64,000 nucleotides of DNA from Emiliania huxleyi CCMP1516 (taxonomy: Eukaryota; Haptophyta; Isochrysidales; Noelaerhabdaceae), in NCBI RefSeq assembly GCF_000372725.1, contig NW_005196755.1:201969-265968 (forward strand), written 5' to 3'. The translations under genes were made by a program, and so were the position numbers. Position 1 is the stretch's first letter, and every line of letters starts with the position of its first letter. The notes below the pieces were generated by a model that saw nothing but the letters and a program-made list of their open reading frames with translations, had not been told where the DNA came from and did not search any database. Positions 53,583 through 62,050 of the stretch are shown here, one piece after another.

Positions 53583-55547
53583 TCACGCGCCGCCACCGGC
53601 TGCCTCGGCGTGTGCGGAGCGCCTCAGAGCGGAGCACTCAGTGCACCACTGACAGCCGCCTGCTGCCTTACCGCGCTCAATAAAGGCGTCGAAATCGACA
53701 TCAGACAGCGCGCTTAGGTGTGTGTCGCAGTGCGCGCTGCACTGTGTGGCCGCCATCCGCTTGCAGTGCTCGGCCGCGTGGCGCAGCTGGAGGCGCGCCT
53801 GTTTGGTACTCTTGCGCAGGTCCAAGCACACGTACACCAGCGGGCGGCGGCTCCCGGAGAGGACGACTCGGCGCAGAAAGGGCTGCGCGGGGTAACGCCG
53901 TCCGCTCACCTCGACCGTTGCGTCGGCCGGCAAACCAGCTGAGGTCTCAGGCAGCGGCTCAGCGTACTCCGGCGGGTCGCAGGCGGCATACACGAAAACA
54001 CCGCACGCCGCATCGAAGAGCGACATGTACGATAGCATCTGGTAGACGTCGTCGCGCTTTGTGACGAGTTTGCCCTGCTCACTCACGTGCAGGCGCTTGT
54101 GCTTGGCGTCGCCGACGATCGCGCGCGAGGCCGTATCGCAGCTCACCATATCCGGCCTGACCTTCCGCGCGTCCACGCCGCAGTCCGCCCCCTCGCTTGA
54201 GAGCGGACACACGGCATTGCGCTCGCCGCCCACCGCGTCTCCGCCCTTCTTAACGGGCATCACCTCGCTGAAGACTGACCGCACAAAGTTCTCAAAGACC
54301 GTATCCATGTTGACGAGGAGAGAGACGCCCACCTGGCCGCCGCACGCCTCGGTCGACGAAGCGGCGAGGATGTGCTTGGATAGCTGCAGCGGCTGCTGGT
54401 AGTGCCGGTACCGCGGATTGTGCGCCTGCAGCTCGACCGCCGCCAGCTCACGCTCCGTCGTGAAGGCGCGCAACGCGACGCCGCCGAGCATGCGCTCCGC
54501 CTTGCGAAGTCGATGTTCGATGGGCGCGAGGACGCCTGCGCTCTCCGGGCGGTCCGCAGCATGAACAGTGATCAGCTCGAGCACGCGGTGGGCGGCGGCC
54601 TTGAGCAGTTGGTTCTGTGGCGTGTCTATGGTCAGCTCGTCGTACGAGCAGACAAGCGGCGGGTAGTCGAGGCCTTGCGGTTGTTTGAGCGACGCACGCA
54701 CATCGATACGCCCGCGGATAAAGGAGCAGAGCTCGCGCACGCTGAGGTAGTCGCAGATTGCACCGCGCGTGCGCCGCAGCGCTGTCTCTAGCGCGAGAGA
54801 GTACGCGCACGCGAGCAGCAGCACAGGGTCGTCGCGTGGCAGGCCGGAGATGGCGTTGGCATCCACAGGGAGGTCAGCGCCGCCAAGCGTGATGAGCAGC
54901 AGCTCGAGCAAAGCGAGCGAACTGAGTGGCACGTGTGGCTTTGGCGCGATGTCGACGACCGCACCTGCTACTGCAATGCGACCGACCCATCGACTCGTCT
55001 TGAAAGTAAAGCCAACTTTGTGCGCATCGGTCGAAGCTAAAGCAAGCTGTTCATCGCTGGGATTAGCGACTGCCAACTCCGTCTTCAATGCCGCCTTCCT
55101 CGCGTCGTACCGGGAATGGTCGTATGGCTCGATGATTAGGGCAGTGCCTGTATCCCAGTTTGCGCGCCTGTCGTCTTTGTGTTGACTCAGCCTCTTCAGT
55201 TGCTCCAAGAGGTTCTTCTGCTGCCTCTCGAGCAGCACTTTCTGCTTGAAGGTCAGCTCAATCGGCGCGACATCAACGCCTCGCACGTCGGTGCTGTGCA
55301 GCCGAGACCGCGCGCTCGCAGGTCGAACCCGCGTGCTTGATACCCACACAAAACCGTCTGCATTGCGAAAGCATACCTCCAGCTTTTCAGGCGTCACATC
55401 CTTGACAGCGGCTTCTGCACAGTGGCCCCGGCATCCGGGTTGGTCGCAAGGCGGCACGTGCACACAGCAGCGAGGGCCAAGATGAGCCGTTCTGGCGGGG
55501 CCGCCACTCGCTCGAAGCGGGATGTGCACGGAGCTCGCAGCTGCCAT
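53583..55547 (-). CDS. McrC-like nuclease (5-methylcytosine restriction system family)
   Basis: Intronless, 654 residues from ATG 55547. It resembles bacterial McrC, the PD-(D/E)xK endonuclease partner of the McrB GTPase. Seen: VGRIAVAGAVVDIAPKPHVP, LVCSYDELTIDTPQNQLLKA preceded by CSFIRGRIDVRASLKQPQGL, YRHYQQPLQLSKHIL, VNMDTVFENFVRSVF, and the nuclease core KVRPDMVSCD ... AIVGDAKHKRLH with DDVYQMLSYM. Asp of RPD and DAK-x-K are the expected catalytic residues, so the site looks intact. Extensions not usual in McrC: an N-terminal Cys/His segment (CCVHVPPCDQPGCRGHC) and a C-terminal Cys/His tail (CKRMAATQCSAHCDTH, CQWCTEC), which may bind zinc. No McrB-like GTPase is in the window. Lack of introns among intron-rich neighbours suggests recent gain, perhaps from bacteria; this is inference. 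Confidence 0.85.
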   Translation of the reverse strand: MAAASSVHIPLRASGGPARTAHLGPRCCVHVPPCDQPGCRGHCAEAAVKDVTPEKLEVCFRNADGFVWVSSTRVRPASARSRLHSTDVRGVDVAPIELTFKQKVLLERQQKNLLEQLKRLSQHKDDRRANWDTGTALIIEPYDHSRYDARKAALKTELAVANPSDEQLALASTDAHKVGFTFKTSRWVGRIAVAGAVVDIAPKPHVPLSSLALLELLLITLGGADLPVDANAISGLPRDDPVLLLACAYSLALETALRRTRGAICDYLSVRELCSFIRGRIDVRASLKQPQGLDYPPLVCSYDELTIDTPQNQLLKAAAHRVLELITVHAADRPESAGVLAPIEHRLRKAERMLGGVALRAFTTERELAAVELQAHNPRYRHYQQPLQLSKHILAASSTEACGGQVGVSLLVNMDTVFENFVRSVFSEVMPVKKGGDAVGGERNAVCPLSSEGADCGVDARKVRPDMVSCDTASRAIVGDAKHKRLHVSEQGKLVTKRDDVYQMLSYMSLFDAACGVFVYAACDPPEYAEPLPETSAGLPADATVEVSGRRYPAQPFLRRVVLSGSRRPLVYVCLDLRKSTKQARLQLRHAAEHCKRMAATQCSAHCDTHLSALSDVDFDAFIERGKAAGGCQWCTECSALRRSAHAEAAGGGA

Positions 55548-55655
55548 ATAAGATAGAGGGGATAGCGCGGCGCTCTTACCCCATCGTGCGTCCCGTCCAT
55601 ACAGCAGCTCCGCGGCAACCACTCTCCCTCTCCGCTCCAACGCCGCTCCAGGACG
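55548..55655. promoter_or_regulatory. Compact bidirectional promoter, McrC-like / TPR
   Basis: 108 bp between divergent ATGs, with ATATAAGATAGAGGG at 55547-55561, which could contain a TATA-like element. Promoter role is inferred from spacing. Confidence 0.4.
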
Positions 55656-56203
55656 ATGTCGGAGCAGGCTGAGCGGTACAAGTCGCAGGGCAATGCGGCG
55701 CTCCAGGCCAAGATGTTTTCCGATGCCGTCGATCTTTACACCAAGGCGTACCTCGCTTCCGCCCCCGGGCGCTCTCTTGCATGTGTCTATCATCAGATTA
55801 GCGGCCGATAGGCCATCGCGCTGGACCCAAACAGCGCCGTCTACTTCTCCAACCGATCCGCCGCCTACGCGGCCCTCGAGCGCTGGCGCGAGGCGCTCGA
55901 CGACGCCGTGGAGGCGTGCAGCCTCAAGCCAGACTGGGGCAAGGGCCATCTACGGTCGCGCGGCGGCGGCCAGCCACCGCCCTGCCGCCCGCCGACTGAG
56001 AGGCACCCACTCCTGGCCTCAGGCGCGGCGCCGCGCTGGGCGCGATGCGCAAGCACGAGGAGGCGCGCAAGGCGTACCTGAGAGCGAGCCAGCTCGAGCC
56101 GCACAACGCGCAGGTGCAAAAGATGTTGAGCGACGCGGCCGAGGCGGCGCGGAAGGCGGCCGAGATGCAAGAACGGACCGAAGCTTCGTGCTGGAGCTTG
56201 TGA
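55656..56203 (+). CDS. Small TPR protein (HOP/STI1-like repeats)
   Basis: Three exons (55656-55745, 55812-55957, 56023-56203) give 138 residues with all phases matching. MSEQAERYKSQGNAALQAKM then DAVDLYTKAIALDPNSAVYF, NRSAAYAALERWREALDDAV and RSRGAALGAMRKHEEARKAY form three tetratricopeptide repeats of the type that clamps the C-terminal EEVD of Hsp70/Hsp90. The protein is much shorter than HOP/STI1 (about 550 residues) and stops soon after the third repeat (MQERTEASCWSL), so it may be a stand-alone TPR adaptor or a truncated copy. Both introns are GC-AG; the second starts GCGCGGCG like the next exon. An open frame of another phase continues to 56538. Confidence 0.75.
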
Positions 56204-57209
56204 AGCAGAAGAGGCACGTGCTGCAATACGCTGTCGCCCGTGCCGTCGAGTCTTGGTTGGGCCTGCAGCCCGTGGAGAAAGGGCGGAGGAGGCTGGGAGC
56301 TCTTAACTTGGGGGAGGTTCGAGATCTTTGCCGAAGGGCTCGCATCCCTTACGACGACCGACCCCACCACCAAGAGGGCGACACAAGGGAAGCTCTCCGC
56401 GATAAAATATGCGCGGCGCTGGTGGGGGAAATGCCTTGGGAAATGCAGGATACCGGGCTGAAGCGCGATCGCAGTTCTGGCGCGTCGTCCAACTCCGAGG
56501 TTCCCAAGCGGCAGCACGGGGAGATAGGGGAGGACTAGAACGACTTCCTTGCCATGCAGGACCAGGACCAGCAACCCAAGGAGGCCCTGAAGCGGCCGCT
56601 CAAGGGGACGAGGCCGAGCGGCGCCTCAAAAGATACATACTTTTTTGCTGATTTTCAAGGCCGCCATTTACACGTTTTCACAGCCCTTTTCACCGAGCAA
56701 ATAAAAAGAAAGCGAGGGGTGACGGTCATGCTCGCGACGGGGTAAATCTGGTGCCTCTCGTATCACTGGTGGGCTGGGTCTGCAGCAGCCGCGCTCAAAA
56801 AGAGGGAAAAAACTCGGCTGCTACTTTGACTGTCGACTCTTTCGGCGCACCGTCCTCGACCGCGCTGAAAAGCTGGCTGGTGGTCGCCGCAGCGCGTCGG
56901 CGCGACTCCAACTGGTTCGGCACCTCGGCTGGGTCCATCGGCAAGAGGCCCGCGCCGTCGGGCGGCCCCGGGAGCGCATGGGCGGCCGGCGCGAGAGCGG
57001 AGATCGGCGGGCCTCGATCCGCAGCTTTGCCACGAAAAACGAGAGGGGAGCGGGGGGGGTGGCAAGTATCGTACCCTAGACGCATACGTGCCCGACGGAG
57101 ACTCCTCAGGTGCCTGCGCACCAACCACCCCCGGTGTTTTGACACCATTATTCGGTATATTAACCTCGCGGCCGCCTAGATAGACTGAAAGAGCTAGACA
57201 CTGCAGGAG

Positions 57210-57263
57210 GCGAGGCGGCGGCGGCGGCGGCGGCGGCGGCGGCTGCTGCTGCTGCTGCTGCTG

Positions 57264-57300
<37 letters not shown>
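57210..57300. repeat. (GCG)n(CTG)n trinucleotide tract
   Basis: About eight GCG units followed by about twenty CTG units with one interruption. Confidence 0.9.
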
Positions 57301-58473
57301 AGATACGATCCCCCCACCCAGCCCGCCCGCCCGCCCTGCCCGCCCGCCGCCCGCCCGTCCGCCCTCGTACCCACTACCGCCCACTCCCATAGCCATACGG
57401 GTAGGCGCTCGAGTGCTCCTCTCGCTGCCTACTCGCTGCCTCTGGGGAGAGGGGAAGAGAGGGGAAGACGTAGGGCAGCATTAAATTGCGCCGTAACCGA
57501 GGCCCCTCCCCGAAAGGCAAGTATTAGACCCACGAAACCGAGACCCCTCCCCACCGTCCCGATCCCACCACCCCCCTGACGGGCTGAGAGGTCTTGCGGC
57601 GCAGCCGCACCTGCCTCCACATTATACGGATGCGTCGGCCTTACTGGCACACGTATACGCACAGGTGTAGTGTCTAGTGACACACACTGGGTCAAACCAC
57701 ACACACCTCAAAGGAAGCGGCACAGACCACATCGACCACGCACGCACGCGACGCGCAAACACTCTGAGGACTGAGCTGAGATGAACAAACAAATTCAGAG
57801 GCAGTGGAGAGGTGCGTGCGAGGCTAGTGCGCTGCCCGCGCGGCGCTCCACCGGTCGCAGAGCGCCAGCCTCACTCGCCTCGCCATGCCAGCAGCCGGGC
57901 GCGCGCGGGAGAGGAGCAGAGCTGGTGCGTGGCGGGAGTCGGTAGCCGAGATCTGGACGCGCAGGACCGCCGGCGCGGCGAGGCTCGAGCAAGCGCCTGT
58001 GTGGAGGTCGAACGGCGTGTGGGAGGGCGGTGGGCCGCGAGAGAGTCGCGCAGCCCCGCGTGTGTGGACCGGTGGCGCTTCGGGTGGCGTATCGGGCCGT
58101 CAGAGGCAGATACGTGGCGCAGCGAGTGCGAATACATGCGATAATTCGCACGCACCGTGCCGAGCCGACCCGCGTGCACGATTGGAGCACCTCGAGGCGG
58201 CGCGATAGGCGGTATGTCGAGGTGCCGCGGCCCGCCGCTGCAGCGTGTCGAAAAGGCGCTCTCGGAGGCGCCGCGGTGGCGGCCGAGCGCGCGGAATCGG
58301 CGAGCAAATTTGATGGCGTGCCGGCCGTGGGCCCGGACGAAGGCGCTACCGGCTCGGTTCGAGACCAGTGCCTGCAGGGACGCCTCCAGCACTCAACACA
58401 GAGCTGGTTGAGGACGCGGAGACTTGGAACGTCGACGCCTACTTTGGGCGCTGCATGTGCCGGTGGGGCGGGG

Positions 58474-58548
58474 GTGGGGCCAAATAGCCGAGCGGGAAGA
58501 GGTGCCTGCAAGGATCCCCAAAGGCCTGGGGTCGAATCTGGCCCGAAG
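58474..58548 (+). repeat. tRNA-like (A/B box) SINE-type element
   Basis: TAGCCGAGCGG fits an A box and GGGTCGAATCTGG a B box about 40 bp on. Stems do not pair as in a tRNA, so it is probably the head of a tRNA-derived SINE. Confidence 0.35.
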
Positions 58549-58609
58549 GAATCCTAAAAAGGGGCCCTAATGGGGGCCTATGCGGCCCAAAAAGGCACCT
58601 GTGAAGAGA

Positions 58610-58775
58610 AGCCCCCCTAAGGATGAATGAAGTCTCCTAGGCTGTGATGTCTCCTAGGCTGTGATGCCCCCCCCTAAGGATGAATGAAGTCTCCTAGGCT
58701 GCTTGTCTCCTAGGCTGCTTGTCTCCTAGGCTGCTTGTCTCCTAGGCTGCTTGTCTCCTAGGCTGCTTGTCTCTT
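58610..58775 (+). repeat. CTCCTAGGCTGCTTGT tandem array
   Basis: Five 16-bp units of GTCTCCTAGGCTGCTT preceded by two longer units with GATGAATGAAGTCTCCTAGG. Confidence 0.85.
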
Positions 58776-59566
58776 GCTCCCCTCCCCCCCTCGGGAAGGC
58801 CGAACTGAGGCGCATAGACCCATACAATAGATTTAGCCCTCCGGCCACGTCATGAGGCCATTCGAGGTGCCGCGGCCGGCTAGCTCGTGACGGCCCGAGT
58901 CCGAGGGTTGCAGCCGTGAGGCTCGGGCCCTGGGTGCAGTCTGAGGCCCCACGCCTGTCGCTTGGGCGCGGAGGCGAGCCACGAGCGCATTCGGTACCCA
59001 GGTCACGCATCTTTCCACGCCCTCATTCGAGCGACATCGCGGACACAACACTGCCTCACGCCCTTACTCTATTGCTGCTAGGCTACTCAAGCGAGACCTG
59101 GTGGCAATCCCGTCTGGCCAGCTCAACACGCCGCTTCGCGCAGGTATCGTGCCAGGCCCTGCCACCGCTCGCCGCCTCGCCGGCACGCTCGCGCTCTCCA
59201 CAGATCTCACAGATCCAATGCGCGCGAATACTTCGACCGGCGCGCACACCCACTCCGCCGCCGCCGCTCATGCGACCGCAACGCCGCGCCGCGACGTGCG
59301 CACCGCACGCAACCGCACGCAGCGACGCTTACCCGTCGGCCGTGGCACGCCGGCTCATGCATATCACATTGGTCATATTGTGCCGCAGGCGTTTGGGCTT
59401 TGGCTCTCCCATGCGCCATGGCGCTCGGCGACGGGCGCATGCTCGGCGGCGAGCAGGCGGCGAGCTGCATGGAGTACGGCGTGGTGTCGGCGTCGACCAT
59501 GGCGTGCCACGCCGCAAGACACACGCTGTGCGTCGCCTCAAAACCTCGCAGGTTGTCTGACAGCCA

Positions 59567-60239
59567 GTGTTCAAACTTTACCGGTATGGGAGTTTTTGGC
59601 TAATCAAACCCAAGGCCTGCACTAATCAAAAAGTGGTACGGGATACCAGTTGCCTCACGGAAATCAAAGCGAGTCGAAGAGAGCTGGCCCCACTTCCCGG
59701 CGATGCGACAGGAATCATAGTAATCAAGAGCCAGAGAGGCAGAGGAGAGGCAGCCGAGACGATAGGGCACGAGCACGACGGCAGCAACGACACGAGCGAC
59801 GAGGCGCGGCGAAAGAGCCGGGACAAGGCAGGGCGGGGCGATCAACAAGAGCCTAGCATTAGGTGCGGCCTGCAGAGGCACGGGCTGCGACACGGCCATG
59901 GACGAGCAGCACGCGAACGAAAAGAAGGCCCAGGCGGACATGGGCAGAGCGGGAGGGCGATACGCGAGGAGGAGACGGGAGGGGACAAGGCGCGACTCGG
60001 CCGTGGACAGGCAGGAGGGAGTGGGTGCGCAGGCGTGCGCGGCGAGAAGAGAGGCAGAGAGAAGAGAGCGCAGACAGGAGGAGAGAGATGGACCCGCATT
60101 TCTCACGACATCAGAGAGGATGAACGAGCACGTGCCACGCCGATTCATCCAGCCCAACATGCGCAGGATGCACAGATAGACGGGTGCGAGACTCCCTCCG
60201 CGAGATCGAGTGTCTTTTTTCGCAGTACAGAGAGAGCGG
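59567..60239. other. Unassigned sequence upstream of the retroelement remnant
   Basis: A long plus-strand frame runs through here (Arg/Glu/Gly-rich, with DEEQ-type low complexity) but has no domain I recognise. It could be a decayed part of the same LINE as the RNase H segment. Confidence 0.3.
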
Positions 60240-60660
60240 GAGGGCGATCAGACCACACAAGACTGCACGAGATTGCGCGAGGTTATGCGAGACCACACGA
60301 GATTGCGCGAGATTGCACGGGAGGGTGTGAGGTGGCTCGAGATTGCACGAGACCGTACGAGACAGCGCGAGATTGTGTGAGATTGTGCGAGATTGTACGA
60401 GATCTGAGATTGCACAAGATTGCACGAGATTGCACGATACTGCACGAGATCGCACGGGATTGCGCGAGAATGCACGAGAGTGCACGAGAGTGCACGACGT
60501 TGCGCGAGACTGCACGAGATCGCATACGATTGCACGTGATAGAGCGAGGTTGCGCAAGAGAGTGTGTCTCTGGACGAGATTACGTGAGATTGCGCGAGAT
60601 TGTGCGAGAATGTGCGAGAATGTGCTTCATCGCGCGAGTTTGCGAGAGATCAATTGAGAT
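60240..60660 (+). repeat. CGAGATTGCG minisatellite
   Basis: Imperfect 10-11-bp units (GCACGAGATTGCGCGAGATT type) over about 420 bp. They leave several frames open and produce spurious RDCTRLHEIA-like peptides. Confidence 0.85.
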
Positions 60661-60929
60661 CCCCACCGCGAGGTTGACGCACGCTAAACGCGCCTTGAGA
60701 GACAGACACGCACAGATGGGAGCCAAACCCAGGACCCAGGTTACAGAGGCATGCAGACGCCATTCCTTTATCACCACGTGCCACAATATCCCACCCCGAC
60801 CAACGCGCGCGAAGCACAAGGCCGAACGAGACTGGATGCCCCCCTTTAGTTTCGTTGATGATTCACACAGGCGTTTCTTTTTTCCACGAATTTCTTTTTA
60901 CGGGCTTACAGGACCTGGGCATCGACATC

Positions 60930-61938
60930 AGCCGCGCGCGCATGTTCTACCTGCTCATACGCCAGGATGTGTACAGCAAGCGACACGCCAAAGAGGCGGC
61001 CAAGTACAGAGGGGGGGCAAAGGTCTCGCCGAGGAAGGGGATCGCGAAACGAAAATAGGAACAGTCAGCAAGGGGATAGGGGGTAGGGCACAAGGCATCT
61101 GCAGACGAAAAATATGTATTACTACATGCCATGTTGCACTTCGACCAACGCGCGCGAGACACAAGTAATGTCGGACAGCGAGACGGCGCTCAAGGAGATC
61201 GAACGGGCGTATCGGGGGCGGACACGCGGCGAGACAAATAGGAGCGCACTCAATGCGGCGGTGCAAGCACAAATCGACATTATACAGCGCCACGGAGGGT
61301 ACGTGATTTTCATCTTCACGGAGGGGCATGCGGGCAACGCGCCCAATTCCATGGCGGACGCGGCGGCAAAGGCACACCTGCGGAGCAGGGTAACGAGCGC
61401 GTACGAGATGGACCTAGCACGACACGTGACGAACAGGGCATGCATCTACATGCATGAGGAGGAGGGGCAGGCGCCGGAGATCCGAGACAGGAGGCTGTAT
61501 CAAGAAGCGAAGGAGAAAATTGGGCGGTGGGTACGAAAGCGGCTGGACGGCGGGCACGCAGCGCGAAAGGGAGGAGACGACAACGTGTGGAAGACGGTAA
61601 TCAAGGCGACGGGGACGATATCAGGCGACACGAGATACGAGGGAGACAGAGAACGGGGTCCAAAATCGACCCAGCGCCAGCCCGAGGCCTGCGGGGAGAA
61701 GGCGAGGCTAAGGCTGGTACACGGCATGCGGACGGGACAGACCCGAGGTATAGAGCACGGGAGGCGATGGAGGGCCAGCCTAGAGGCAGAGGCGTGGCAG
61801 GACGGGTGGGACGAGGAGGGAGGAGGAGCATGTGCCGATGGGGCTGAAGGTTGCTGGCATCCTGGATGTTGCAGGACAATAGCTAATTCTATAGTTTACG
61901 TCAACAGAACGCTTTTTTTCCGCCGTTGGAGCTCTTAG
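60930..61938 (+). mobile_element. LINE remnant with RNase H domain
   Basis: From ATG 61168 the frame gives MSDSETALKEIERAYRGRTR, then IFIFTEGHAGNAPNSMADAA. The Asp of DSETAL and the H-x-x-x-N...AD pattern are the last two motifs of an RNase H1-type domain as found at the end of many non-LTR retrotransposons. The first catalytic Asp and the reverse transcriptase are not seen here. A duplicated segment (ACCAACGCGCGCGAGACACA type, near 60800 and 61145) flanks the start. A short upstream frame (GIDISRARMFYLLIRQDVYS) may belong to the same element. Confidence 0.65.
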
Positions 61939-62050
61939 CGTCCGGCCAGACAGACGCTGCTGGGAGCTCGGCTCAGAGCCGCTCGGATCTCTGAAGTGGG
62001 GCGGCGTTCACGGACATTTTGCGCTGGTTTTGACGACCTCTAAGAGCAGC

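Larger units (their letters stand above)
56204..59566. other. Long repeat-rich region without a recognised gene
   Basis: An unassigned frame (about 56170-56538; VRDLCRRARIPYDD is typical) overlaps the TPR gene end and shows no clear domain. Then (GCG)n(CTG)n at 57210-57300, C-rich sequence at 57310-57370, a tRNA-like element at 58474-58548 and a tandem array at 58610-58775. Open frames at 57795-58511 and 58916-59625 are GC-driven and overlap on both strands; nothing supports them as genes. Confidence 0.45.

Noticed and set aside
53583-55547. Bacterial contamination as the source of the McrC-like gene
   Set aside because: Not excluded, but the surrounding sequence is continuous algal-type DNA, the gene is head to head with an intron-bearing TPR gene, and base composition looks like the neighbours. 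Long reads would settle it.
57795-58511. Frames around 57.8-58.5 kb as a retroelement protein
   Set aside because: No reverse transcriptase, endonuclease or zinc motif is visible; both strands are equally open.
59567-61168. 533-codon open frame as a protein gene
   Set aside because: It crosses the CGAGATTGCG minisatellite and mixes unrelated low-complexity peptides; the RNase H domain lies in another frame.
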